DNA from: Oscheius dolichura
Taxonomy: Eukaryota > Nematoda > Chromadorea > Rhabditida > Rhabditidae
Direction: 5' to 3'
Assembly: GCA_932521035.1 (NCBI GenBank)
Contig: OW051495.1
Coordinates: forward strand, 6,572,001 to 6,636,000
DNA: 64,000 nt
A program made the translations under genes and the position numbers. The notes under the pieces are model-generated. The model saw only the letters and a list, made by a program, of their open reading frames with translations, searched no databases and had not been told where the DNA came from. This document shows positions 1 to 11,400 of this stretch, in pieces (position 1 is the stretch's first letter; every line of letters starts with the position of its first letter).

Positions 1-398
1 TTTCTCCCTGCTTCAGTGGCGTTGAACTGGAGCCTCGGATCTAACCAATTCTAGAACCGATATCTATCACACTATAAATGGCACTTACCACACTAATCTT
101 AGCAATGAAGCTGACCACTTGGGTGTTTTCTTCCTAAAATGGGTCTTCTTTTTCTAAACCGATAGGATCATACTAGGTTGGCCAGAACAACGAAAGGCGT
201 TGAGAAGTTCATGACCAGCGGTTGCTGGGTCCGATCCCATGGAGGTACATCATTCGAATAGTTGTCCAATACGACGTTGTAGAAATAAGAAGTAGGGCCA
301 TCTGGATACACACAGGATACTGTAATATACTCATGTTAACAAGGAAGTGGAAGGGATCTACCGTCTCTGAAAGTCAGCCACACGAGGACCAGTAACAT
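1..398 (-). CDS. Cys-loop ligand-gated ion channel, N-terminal part (3' end off window)
   Basis: This is the 5' end of a gene running off the left edge; the start codon is the ATG at 396-398. The first exon gives a hydrophobic leader (MLLVLVWLTF). Three more exons follow, separated by introns of about 40 nt. They encode the start of the extracellular ligand-binding domain, including a YFYNVVLDNYSNDVPPW stretch and VNWLDPRL, the W-x-D-x-R-L signature of the nicotinic-type superfamily. The gene downstream on the same strand (917-2563) has the same exon pattern and matching sequence, including GVSWLDPRL, so the two are tandem duplicates. Transmembrane segments and pore are outside the window, so ion selectivity cannot be judged. 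Family assignment is secure; ligand unknown. Confidence 0.8.
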
Positions 399-916
399 GG
401 AGCAATTGGAAGATTAGGAGAAGGTTTTGTGTTTCAGAATGGACGTTGACGAGCGGTGATCATTTCAGAGCTGGGGGGTAAACAAATGATGCCGAGAGAG
501 AGTGGCAGGGAGGCAAAAGGTCACACATTCTTATTTTGTCGCGATGAAATCGGATCAGTTGGGTGCATGACTAATTTGACACTTACGAGGATATGGTAGA
601 CGTGTTTGTTGAGAATGGGAGAGGGGAAGGTAGAGAGAGCGACGAGCATCTTCAAGGAATTGGGAAGGACCTCGAGGGAGCACATCTCTCAGGGGAATGG
701 ACCAAGGATCGTGGGATAGTGCGAGAGAGATAGCCGGCCTGTTAGCTGTCTTCCTGGTAGAGTCAAGGTAGAGAAAAGAAAACGAAAGTATCCTCTAGGA
801 GAAAGAGCTTTCTGGCTGGGATATGTGTAGCAAGATTGGTAGGAGGAAGTTGACGCGGTAATTGGTTTAACAGCCCAAGTTATCAGATACCAGTAAACGC
901 TTTATTATTTCGCCAT

Positions 917-2563
917 TCACAATGTCTGATAAGTTAGTGGGCTTGGTTGGTCGGGCACGAAGACGAAGAGGAGCACAGAGGTCAGCAGGTGGGCAGAGAG
1001 GATGACCGTCATCAGCACAAACACCAAGAGTCTCGCTTTGTTGGGCTCCTTACGGTATCTGGAAGAGAAATCAACTGATTACTATTGGAAGAAAGGGAAC
1101 CTTTTGTAGAGCATTTCAAATGGCACATCAGAAAAGATGCCAAAGATACAGAACAACATCTGGACGAGGAGCCACTTTCCCATGAGAGGGATTGCCGCCG
1201 TCCGAGGTAGTTCCTGTACGATGACACTCAACATGAAGGAGAGACCGAGCAGACCGGCTAGAGCGAGGGTTATCTGGAATACATTGTATTGCTTATCTCT
1301 CCCTCCTTCCCACTTTCTCCCCAATCTCCATCTTCAGTGGAACGACCAGCGACCCCAGACAAATGGTAGTGATGATGAATGTGGGCACGATGAGGAAGTT
1401 GATATAAAATTCTGGATTCCTCTTCAATTTGTAGTTAATGGTCGCCAGGGACAGGTTCTTCCCGTCAGCCATGTACGAGTAGCCATCAATAAAAGGGTCA
1501 GGCATCACATTCCACTCTGGATTTCCCTAAAAGAGACACCTGGCCAGAAGAGATACAGTACCCACCACGAGGAAGTCATCTCCCCTGGCGGTGGTAGACA
1601 CCCTCTGGTGTAAAAAGTCCGATAATCCACAGGAGAAACTAATGGCACACCACTGGTAGTCGAAGGGGAAGTTATCTAGGAAGGGATTGTAATTCGCCGT
1701 CTCCGTTTCAAACCCATGAATAGCTGGCAGATGACGTCGAAGCGCGCTTTCCATAAAAGATAGACGGTCCCGTTTGGATATACCTGAAATAGACTTGGAT
1801 TAATCATGGCCTCTCCGAGAAACCTTACAAGGAGGCCTTATCCCTGTCCTGCCCCCGTGTTGCCATGACTCACAGTCCCTCTATCCCCTAGCTGACTCAC
1901 TCTCCCCCTACCGTCTCCCTATTTGTCACGTACAACATATTAGGTTTCCTCCGGTTACCTATGACACATTTGCCACATGAATTAACGAATTCAAAGAAGA
2001 AGAAGATTATGACACAGTGGGAGGATAATCTCGTACCATGGGACACACTCGCCTGGGCTTCGTTATACGCTTGTTGCTGATCCGGCTGGCTGACTCCGAT
2101 GCTGTTGTAAATCTCAAAGGTTGGTATCCATAGTCTTGTCGTAGGGACAATTATGAAGCTGCCGCCCAATCTTGTCGCGTTGTAGCGGAGACGAGGATCT
2201 AGCCAGCTCTATAACCCCTCCTCTTATTATTATCAAAGTATTCATGCTTACCACCCCGATCTTGGCTATATAGCTGGCCTGTTGAGTGTTCTGTTCCTAA
2301 ATTATCTGTCCTTCTATTTTATAAAATAGGGTTACCAAGTCAGCGAGGACTAGAAACGGTATCTGGAAGAGGAGGACGACCTGATACTCGGGAGCCATAT
2401 CCCAGGGCGGGATATCATTCGAATAATTGGCCAGGACGATATCATAGAACTTTTCGGTTGGGCCCCTGTTTACGGATAAGGCTAAAAAGGGGATAATCAC
2501 AGTGAGACAAAGAGAAAGACAGTCACCTGGTTCGATGAGAAGCCAGACTAATACGAAGAACAT
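917..2563 (-). CDS. Cys-loop ligand-gated ion channel subunit, nAChR-like orphan
   Basis: A complete pentameric ligand-gated channel subunit in about nine exons. A signal peptide (MFFVLVWLLIEPA) is followed by the ligand-binding domain with GVSWLDPRL, VYPNGTVY and WKARFDV. Then comes a Cys-loop with exactly 13 residues between the cysteines and a canonical FPFD core. TM1 reads FYINFLIVPTFIITTICLG. TM2 follows MEIGEK and reads ITLALAGLLGLSFML, with no PAR anion-selectivity motif, so a cation pore is more likely. TM3 and TM4 (LLVFVLMTVILSAHLL) are present, and the protein ends in LTYQTL. The M3-M4 loop is very short (about YRKEPNKAR). No vicinal cysteine pair is visible in the loop C region, so it is not a standard acetylcholine-binding alpha subunit. 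An AATAAAG signal lies just past the stop. Tandem paralogue of the partial gene at 1-398. Confidence 0.88.
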
Positions 2564-2833
2564 TCACCAAAATGGGGCTATGGGGGGGTTGAGTTTCACT
2601 CGACGAGGGCGGTCAGATCAGCAGCGATAGCCGGGGGAGATTGTCAGACATAGAACAGTTGATAGAACACAAACAGAAGTGTGTGAATGGTTCTTTCTTC
2701 CACCCCGGGAGGTAATTTAATATGTTGACAAAGAAACGAATTATGGCAGCTGTTACGAGGGGGGAGGGAGGTAGATGGACAGGGAAGTGCATGGGGATAC
2801 ATAAAGGGAAAAGCAATGTTTGTCTGTCTGGAG

Positions 2834-2933
2834 TCTGGAGTTATAAAGTAAAAAGGAGTTAGGAGTTATGTCTGGAGTTATAAAGTAAAAAGGAGTTAGG
2901 AGTTATGTCTGGAGTTATAAAGTAAAAAGGAAC
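2834..2933. repeat. 37-bp minisatellite, about 2.7 copies
   Basis: The 37-base unit beginning TCTGGAGTTATAAAG is repeated head to tail at 2834-2870 and 2871-2907, with a third partial copy to about 2933. The copies are essentially identical, so this is recent slippage or unequal exchange. It lies in the intergenic stretch upstream of the channel gene. Confidence 0.95.
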
Positions 2934-3429
2934 TGAGCTTCGGATCTTTCCCTCTGCATAGTGTGTTCGTTCCTTCTGCTCGCCCTAATTGGTTTCCCAC
3001 ATAAATTCGAGTCAGGTACCCGAGCCGGGGCCCATCCCCCCTACGTGGCCGGCGACTTCTTTCAAAGCAATCCGACCGTGATTGAATTATGTGACTAATG
3101 GTCAGGAGACTCCCTTCGTTTTGTTTTTTCCCTCTAAAAATGGCTGCTCCACGGCAAAGATCGACGGCCTCGGACACACACCCTCGCAACATCTCCTCCT
3201 CCTCCTCCAGCTGTTGTTCTCTATTCTCTCGGCCGAGAGAGAGAGAGTTTCTCGCCTTAATCCCCTAAAATTGGCCAAATTTGTCTGGGCAAATCGATCA
3301 GTCTCCTCTCCCCCAGAAAAAAACGAAGTCTTCAGGTGAGACGAACCGGATTACTCGTTCTCTGTGCCTCTCCCGCTTGTCATTCTAATTGACTGCCTTC
3401 TCCTGCTCCCTCTCGCCTTCTTACCATTA

Positions 3430-3441
3430 AAATCTGTTTAG
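3430..3441 (+). promoter_or_regulatory. Probable spliced-leader trans-splice acceptor
   Basis: The sequence AATCTGTTTAG ends six bases before the chemoreceptor ATG at 3448. No upstream exon pairs with it, which fits a trans-splice site. Inferred from the signal only. Confidence 0.45.
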
Positions 3442-3447
3442 AGCAGG

Positions 3448-4653
3448 ATGGGGATGTTCGACGTGCTGTTCTACTGCCAGCTGTTTATAGCCAGTCTGGC
3501 CATATTCTTTAATTCCTTCCTGATTACCCTCGTGGCCCGCCACACGCGAAACAATCTCGGCTTCTACAAGTGGATCATTGTAATGTTCGCCGTCTTCGAG
3601 ACGGCCTATTCCCTGGTCATCCTCCTCGGAATGCCAGTTAGTTACCCGAGAGGGCAGGGTCTAATTCCGTCTATCAGACCCATTTCGTGGCCTATGGCTC
3701 GTGGATGGTCTTCAACCACGGGGGCCTCCTCTCCGGGACGAGGTTCTCTTTCATCGGACCGGCTCTCTTCTGCTCGTTCTACGAGATGTGGCTCGGATTT
3801 CTGGCCATGCAATTCTTTTATCGTTACGTGATCATTTGCCAGTGAGTCTGCCTCCTGAGCCAATTAACACGAGGGGAAATTGAAGACCCCAATGGTCGTC
3901 AAAAGTGGAGAAGTCCCATTTCCTCCGATGGGCAATTGCCATTTTTGTTGTATTCTTCATCGGATTGACCCTGTTCTGTGGACTCTATCTCTGCACTCGG
4001 ATGAAGTTGCCCCAGGTGTGTGAAATGTTGTTCTGGCAAAGGACAGCCCCGGCTTTATAGGACGTGAAAGCCAAGGTAGAAGCAGAGTTTGGAGTGGCTC
4101 AAGTGCAACACGAGGAGTACATCCTACTGCGGATAAAGGTGATTAGCAATAGGACAGGAACGAGAGTTTAGGATGAGGACGGGGAGAAGTCCGTCTACGG
4201 GATAGTGACCATCACGAACCATCACATCCTGGTGGCCATCTCGACTGTCGTCATCCTGTTCTGTAGTATCCAAATTAGAAAGAAGATAACGAAACTCCGG
4301 GAGATGGGAACCAGTCTGCGACGGATCAAAATGCAACGCCAACTCTTGTGGTCCCTCATCCTCCAGGTCTGCTTGGCCTCCATCCTCCAACCCTTAAAAT
4401 TCTTTAGACCTGTGTCCCGGTGTTCTTCTGCCACCTCCCCTCGATCGTCTTCTTCCTGTTCCCCTTCTTCGACACCCAGTTCTCCTTCGGCCTCTACTCC
4501 CTCCTCATCACGTACCTCACCTCCATCGAGAAGATCATCGACCCCCTTATTGTTATCTTCTGTATCGCTGACTACCGTCGAATTGTCAAGAAGTCCTTCA
4601 ACGTTGGCCTCGTCAGCCACGATGGCTCTGAAAACGAGGAACAGAAGGCCTAG
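3448..4653 (+). CDS. Str-superfamily serpentine chemoreceptor (7TM GPCR)
   Basis: A nematode chemosensory-type seven-transmembrane receptor in six exons with introns of about 33-46 nt. TM1 is LFIASLAIFFNSFLITLVAR. The second exon gives THFVAYGSW and ends in MQFFYRYVIIC, matching the FxYRY element after TM3 in the Str superfamily. Later exons carry a TM5-like segment, a basic loop (RIKMQRQLLWSLILQ) and VPVFFCHLPSIVFFLFPF. The C-terminal block contains DPLIVIFCIADYRR, the typical DPL...DYR ending. The protein closes with a short acidic tail (SENEEQKA). This fits str/srj-type receptors better than srg or srw. Ligand and expressing cells are unknown. A polyadenylation signal lies at 4831. Confidence 0.85.
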
Positions 4654-4830
4654 AAGAAGAACCCTGTGACCCCTATAAACAGGTAATTCCCAACGGATTA
4701 ATCTGTGATGACAATTCCCTCTACGACGAATATTATAATACTTGTACCTCTTCCCCGATACATATTCGATACTCTTTACATACCTTCCAAGCCATTTCCC
4801 TCTTTTCCGTCTGTCTCTTATATATTTTCT

Positions 4831-4836
4831 AATAAA
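4831..4836 (+). terminator. AATAAA polyadenylation signal of the Str-type receptor
   Basis: AATAAA lies about 180 bases past the stop at 4653 on the same strand. Confidence 0.6.
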
Positions 4837-5284
4837 TGTTCTGACCCGAGAAGGTCCCCCTGACTTATCGGGTCGCCTCTCCGGCTAGCTGACCTCGCCC
4901 GATCAAAAGTGAAAGCGATCTTCGCGCAATGTCCTGTGATGGATAGACTCAGATTAACCGGGCCAAAATTGCAATCTGACAAGAAGTTTAATTATGAGGA
5001 TTCCCGGAGAGGGTGTAGTCTGTTATTTGGACACGGTAATTGGCAATGGTTTACTCTTCATTCAGTCTATATTGTGAGCTATGAGAAGCACTCGTTAAAA
5101 GAACCCAAAAATGACTATAACTACCACATGATAACAACAAAAAGGATAAGGTCTGCCCATACACGAATCGGAAACAACCAGGATCAGTTAGAGATGGGGG
5201 AGGAAAGAAAACGGGTCGGGTAAAGCACAGGAAGTCACAATCTGCTTTTTATATAATAAGCTCTTGTGTTACGGAACTTTTTTT

Positions 5285-5305
5285 GGGTCTCCTGAAGGGA
5301 GACCC
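5285..5305. repeat. Perfect 8-bp hairpin
   Basis: The arms GGGTCTCC and GGAGACCC flank a five-base TGAAG loop, preceded by a run of T. It lies between convergent genes. It could be a hairpin in a 3' region or the remnant of a mobile element end. Confidence 0.7.
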
Positions 5306-6068
5306 CATACGTTGTGTAGAGCTAAGCTTGGGGAGTAGTGGGGTAAAATATTAGAGCTTGGGAGTGAGGTAGTGAGGAGGAACGGGGCCTCCAAGTTTCA
5401 AAAATGTAGCAACGTTTTTTCGAATTAGCCTTTGAGGGTAGGCTCATTCGATAGAGCTATGCTGGGCTAACAGGGCAGCCAAATTTCATACGCTCAGAAT
5501 GTTACATTGAGGAGAAAAATGAGTTTTAACACGAAAAAAAAGCCATTTTTCTGCGACATAAAATTTTCGCGCGCGGCTTCCTAGTCAGGAATAAATAACA
5601 ACGAAGCACGGGACATGAGATGGGGGGGGGGGGGTGGTGATATTGCAGGGGAAAGAGGGTACCGATAAGGGTCTAGGACAGGAGAGGAGCCTCCTGGTCA
5701 GGAACGGGGTTCGAGGCGCTGTCGTCGTGTTCGTCTTTCTCGACGGCCTGTGTCTGGCGGGTTCTCCTCGTCGTTTTGGCGGGAGGAACTTCTCGGCTGG
5801 CTTCGTAGGATGGGTCATTGCTGACTGCTCTGGAATCTCTCCATTTATAGAAGAAGTTAGAGACAGAATATAAAAATAGGTCTCAAGTGGAACGAGTGCA
5901 ATATCTTTCCCAGGGTGCTCTTTTTTTGACAGGAAGAAGGAAATTTTTCTGACTATACAACGCGGACACCGTAAAATAACCTGCCTACTTGCACAACTGG
6001 GCATAATTGACAACTGCTGTGCTTCTAAAAGGTTAGATCTCTTCTCTGCCACCTCTTAAAAGAAATAG

Positions 6069-8479
6069 TTACCGTTTCCTCCTTCCCATCGGCTCTGGGG
6101 TGGGGGAGTTGGACAGTCGGCCCTCGCCAGAGGCCACGAGGTGATGTCCCAGCCACGTCTCCTTCTTTATCGGGGTTATGAGCTGGAATAGGTTATTTAG
6201 AAGGGAGGGAATATGTCTTACTCTATCCAGGAGCAGCTCGTCAACAAAACGACCATAGAAACATTCCATTTCCAGGTCCGAATACTTTCCCAAGGCATCT
6301 GCCACCTTTTTAAAGTCCAGTCCATATTTTCCAAAAGCCTTGACAATCGCTAGTTTCTCGGCGGCCGTGTAGCTCTGGACTGCCATCCGTCGACTCTGCT
6401 TTCCCCATTTGTTCATGGTCCAGCATCTAAATTGTTCTTTTCCTTGTATCTAGATAATGTCTCTCACTTGGGATCCGTCTTAGGTGTGAACTTCTTTGTC
6501 TTCTCGAAGAGTTCGATGTTTGATATCTTGCCGGTCCTTCCTTTGGTGGCGGGCAGTTGGTCGATGACATCACGGGCATTTATTGTCTCCAATCTCTGGC
6601 TTTCCATATATTTAAACACCTAGAAAATGCCGAGTTTAGAAGGATCTCCCCGCCATCTAAACCTCCTTCTTTGTGACGGGTTTCTCCCTGCTCTTCTCCA
6701 GTTCAAACCATGCTCTGGCTATCTTCTCGTCGGGTTCGGTCAGGGGCGAGGCGACCACGCGGTGCTTTTTCCTCCTCCTACAATGGCGGGTTCTTTTAAT
6801 GCGCCCCGTCGGACAACTCACGAGAAGTACAGCTCGCAGACAGAACAATAGCTCTGACCCCGGGTGCTTCTCTCCGGCATGATATTACTCCACAGATACT
6901 TGGTACAGTTATAACACTCATAGCGTTGGACAGACGGGAACTCCACAATCAGACTGAACAAGTCGCGTTGACTCTTTAATTCTAGTCAAACTGACTTATT
7001 TTTACAGGTGCATCGATGGTAGAGGCGGTGAGCACAGCCCCGATGTTTCGACTCGTAGTAGTATTGGACCAGTTCCCCCAGATAGTAACCTTTCAACTGG
7101 AACAGAGAGGGCAATTACTCGGAAAGAGATCACGGCTTACAAAAGTCTCCTGCATCCGTCGGAAGTTCTTCTTCCTCGTGTTCGTGTTCGGATTGCCCGT
7201 CTCGTAACACAACCACTTCTCGAATTCGGCCTGTTGAGCTTCGTTGAATTCTTCGAAGGGGTGGGGGAGGTCTTCGAGTTCCTCTTCGATGGTCAGCAGC
7301 ATCTTGTCGATATCGTAGTCACATTTCATTAGCCGTTGCAACATCTGAATCCATTTTTAGTCCGTTTCACTTTCCCGTCCCCCCTCCGAATATCAGTCTC
7401 AAATGTCTCTTACCACGTCCAATCCGACCTTTCCTCCGAACTGTCTCCTAACCGCCGTCCATGCCTCGTCCAGTTCCCTTTCTTTGTCCTTCAACTTCAC
7501 CCTATCGTCTACCCACATCTAAAGACACTCTTGCTCTTTCTCCTATTGGCGTCTCTCTCACCATTTGATCATCCCTGTCCGGAATCTCATCTACCGAGAT
7601 TGTCGGTTGCTGGAAGTCCTCCGCCAGGTAATGGTCGAAATTGGCTTGGAATTCGAATCCCTCGCTGATGACGCTGTGTGTTCTCTGTGGCTGCATCTCC
7701 TTCATCGCGTTCATTGTAGTCTTCGTCTTTGGCCCGACCTATACTTCCTCGTAATTCCCTCTATTCCCTTCCCTACCATATTAATTTTGAGCTTGTCTTT
7801 TTCCTTCTCCAATTCTCCCCGAGGCGGCTTGAATGGCTGTCGTTTGAGTCCATTTGGAGGCACAACCCGTGGCCAGACTAGAGAGAGACAGGAATGGGGG
7901 TGGACAGGGGGAGGGGGCATACCTTGTCGCTTCTCTCCCGTATCCACATAATTATTAATTACCACCTCGTTAACATCACCAACATCCCGATTTCGCGTTA
8001 CCCTGTAAAGTTTCACAATTTCCCGCTATGCCATGAAATAGCGAAATTCTTCTCGGAAGCTCTAAATGTTTACCTTAATTTCTGCACATCGATGCTTTCC
8101 ACCGCTCTCCTGACATATTTCCTCTTTTTGACAGCCATTCCATTCTGATCGGGTGGCTTCGGAGACGTCGTCGCATTCTGATCCGTCTGCTGAAAGAGGA
8201 TACAGTTTCCCTCTTTGAATAAGACTCGTACGTCGCCTTTCTTGTCGCCGTCCACCTCGGGAGGCGGTGTCATGTTGAGCATTCCCGGTGAGGGGTCGGT
8301 CACGTCGCTGGCACTGCTACTGGGAACGTCGACATCGAGGAGGAGAGGCGACCCGTTGACCGGGTACTGAACACATTTATGGAGAAGATGTGTGGGAGGT
8401 GAATTACCGCTTGATTAGGCTCAGTCTCCCGTGGATTTGCTGCCGGGGTCATCAGAAGAGAGCGCCTCTCGCCGGCCAT
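6069..8479 (-). CDS. ELM2-SANT corepressor (CoREST/MTA-like) with internal GATA-like zinc finger
   Basis: A chromatin corepressor-type protein in about twelve exons, starting at the ATG at 8477-8479. The N-terminus is low complexity with a basic KKRKYVRR patch. An ELM2 domain follows: FEFQANFDHY, RDDQMMWVDDR, then the KCDYDIDKMLL helix. The first SANT-like domain begins at FNEAQQAEFEKWL and ends near LVQYYYESKHRG. Next is a C-x2-C...C-x2-C finger (CYNC at 6905-6916, then CSVCELYF near 6823-6850) with GATA spacing of 19 residues. A basic and helical linker (KIARAWFELEKSREK) leads to a second SANT domain (YTAAEKLAIVKAFGKYG). The tail ends GRRKR. One splice junction, at 6985-7015 between SANT1 and the finger, could not be resolved without a frame problem. 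Such proteins recruit histone deacetylases and demethylases in the nucleus. The order resembles CoREST/SPR-1 with an MTA/EGL-27-type finger added. Confidence 0.82.
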
Positions 8480-11400
8480 TGAGTAGACCTGGAAATGGTA
8501 GGTAAAGTCAGTGTGGTTTGGCGGTCATCTCTTTGATAAGGGGAGACAGTGTAAAAACCGTCCGGAAGGACGTTCCCCCAAATCTTATAGGTCAAGCAAC
8601 TAGTTTCTTGTCGTCCTTTAATAGACCTCTTCACCCCCCTCAAAACATACCCTGGGATCCTTTCTCTGAAGTAAAATCTGTGATGAATTCGAGGCAACCT
8701 CCATACGTTACCTGAAAATATTCTTTGATTACTGGGAACCGGTAAGGGAAAAGGGAAAAGAAGAAGAAGAAGAAGAGGAATTCCGTCGGCGACCACACAA
8801 GGAAACAAGATTACGGAAGGAACTTGTCTAGACTGACGGACGGTTCGGGAGCCAAGAAAACAAAAATTTGCAGAGGTCGGCAATTTGCAAACGATGTCAA
8901 CACATCCCTCCGTTATGTCATAAATAGACGGGTCCAATAAGAGGAAGCTGGACTTTCTCTTGTTTTGTAGAGGAAAAGAGGGGAAGATGCCCTGTATACT
9001 GGTCGGGGGAGGGGGTTCTCGCGGCGGCCATACAAAGGTTGCACGGAATAAAAATAGATTCCAGGTGGTCATACTGAACTAATCCAATTTATACGAACGT
9101 GTTCAAAAAGAGACTGGACTGCTGTACATGCATAGAAACAAAAGAAGAAAAAGAGCCTTTTTATGACTTTGGGGGGAGAAGGGCTAGACACTATAACAGG
9201 AACCACCCCTTCTCCCCTTTACAGTACCCGGATAAGGAAATCCCATCCCTTTCCTCTCCATTTTTGTCAACTCCAAAATATTCGAGATCTTTCGAGAAAA
9301 CGGTCTCGGTCAAAAGGAACACCTCCTTCCCCCGGCCTGTTTACCACGAGCAGATAAAGTAATTCTTGCTCAAGAGGACGCAAACAAGCTGGATGAAGTT
9401 GTTTTTGAAAATAAATATATGTGGATGGACGTCTGTCTGACCCAGCATTTTTTATCGATTTTCTAATTACCGAGGTGCCCTTTTTGTGAGACCGGAATCC
9501 CCTCTATCCCCTCCTGTCCGAGGGGGTCTCTCCAAAAGAATGAGGGAAGAGAGGCAGACTAACACGAGGGGCTACTAGTCAACAGGGGATCCCTGTTGAC
9601 CGGGGGGCGATAGACGAGGGGCCATGCTCCCCTCCACGTGACCATAGAAATTATAAAAAAGGACGGAGGGGGCCTGCCCATTTGAAGGAAATGCTAGCGC
9701 GGGGCTGTTGGCTGTTTGCCTCATGTTCCCACGATTTGACTCTCGCGCCCTGTCTGCCTCGCCTTTGTCTTGCCGGATAGGAGAGAGGAAAACTGAACGA
9801 AGAAATAGTTTGTGACCAATCTGTCTTGCTTGTGAAACAAAAAAAAGCTCGGTTGGAAATGAGTCAGTCGAGGCTGACGTCATGGCGCGAGAAGTTGTCA
9901 TCGTGACAGGACTACAAAGCGCGGAATGGGGCACAGTCACAGCTGTGATAGGGCTTTTTGGCTACTCGCGGGACGGCCTCAAAGGTCCCTTAAATATGTT
10001 TATGGGCATGCCCCCCATACCATTTGCATCAATTTCTAACAAGAGCTGGCAAATTCTTGTATCTTTTGAAACATAACGAAACATAGCGAAATTTTCACAA
10101 GAACGGCCGGTTCTGATGACAATGATACGAGCGGAGGAATGCGGAAATCCGTTGCGGTTAGCCGGTACTTTTGACTTTCGGAAGGGTAATGCCCCCTCCC
10201 AGTTTCTAAGAGTTTGGCTTGGACCTAAAAAAAGCTCAAAAAAAAGAAGAAAGAAGCCGAAAAGAGACAGCGACCTCCCCACGAGATATATCTAATCGAG
10301 GGCCGTCTTCTGTAACGTCGAGATTATAAAATGTAACTCGAGAGAGACCACATGGGCGAGGGCCAATCTCTGCCGCTAGGCGACCTTATTCCCCCAAAAG
10401 ATCAGATACAGCTCATCAGGAGAGCCCCCAATATTCTTTTCCACAAGACACTTCAAGCTACAAGCTTTTAAATTACAAGTCTATCAAAATGTCCAGTCTA
10501 ATGGTACCCCTTAAAATGCTTTCCCCGTTTCCCTGTTTATGTCTCAAATATCACATAAATAAACCTCTTTTTTCCTTCCGGTTGCCTCCTCAAAAGTCGG
10601 TGTGCATCACATTTCTGCTAAGCACTCTATCGCACGGAAATTGCGTAAGAAGATAAGCGGGTCATTGTGGGTCGCCGGGGAGGGACACCTTAGGTCGGCC
10701 GGGTCGGGCCGCGCCAGATGGCTTCTACTTTAATAAAACAGAAGAGCGCTTAATTCCTAATTCAATCAAATTTTATGCCACCCACAAAAAGATCGAACCC
10801 TTTTCTCGTGGGAGGACCTTTTCTACGTTCTCCGCAGATGGTTACTCGGATGAAAACAAGTCGTTGATTACGTAAATCAGCAACCCCCGACTACGGTGTT
10901 TGCCATGATGTCACCGTTCGAAAAATCGAAAAACACCTATTTTTCTTTAATTGAAAATGGTTTTTTTCCCACGTTCGGAATTAGCGCTCGTTAGGAGGAT
11001 GGACCTTTCTGGGTATAAAGTTATTACTCGAACAAAGCTCTTTTCATTTTCAGGGAGAAATTTACTGACAAAATAAATTGCGATCTCCATTTCCCTAAAA
11101 TCTCTCTGAAATCAAAAGTTTGAATTTTTTTTGTCATAAATTCAATTTGGAATTTCCTAGAATGAGATATTGTCTAAAAACTCTCCAAAAATGTCGCAAC
11201 AGTAAATTTCGTTGATAAGATTTAATGGAGAACAATGGGGTGACAGTTTCCCTCCAGAATCTTCTAGACAGAAATATCTCGACTCTCGGAATGAGTAATT
11301 TGAAAGTACTCTCACCCGCGAAGATTGTTGTCCCTCCCTTTCGCCAAAGGTTATTTTGTTTTTCTCTTGGGGATCGTCTGTTTATTATTCGCTTCGAGAT

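Larger units (their letters stand above)
4654..6068. other. Intergenic region between two convergent genes
   Basis: No exon chain can be supported here. It holds the chemoreceptor's polyadenylation signal near 4831, a perfect short hairpin at 5285-5305, an AT-rich block around 5380-5580 and a poly-G run near 5625. Open frames at 4909-5223 and 5585-6052 show no family features and look like chance. Confidence 0.6.

Noticed and set aside
863-890. A spliced-leader-like sequence: GGTTTAACAGCCCAAGTT resembles SL1 GGTTTAATTACCCAAGTT.
   Set aside because: It lies in the 3' UTR of the channel gene. A GTAAAC donor follows only after extra bases, and no Sm-binding AATTTTGG or SL-RNA stem is visible nearby. 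It probably arose by chance, as part of an imperfect inverted repeat (873-886 with 924-941).
6990-7015. Possible frameshift in the corepressor between SANT1 and the zinc finger.
   Set aside because: More likely I have mis-called a splice site; the coding pattern is good on both sides, so I do not call it a pseudogene.
8452-9072. Long minus-strand open frame of 206 codons.
   Set aside because: It has many Pro, Phe and Arg residues but no family pattern, and it overlaps the corepressor start region. Read as chance.
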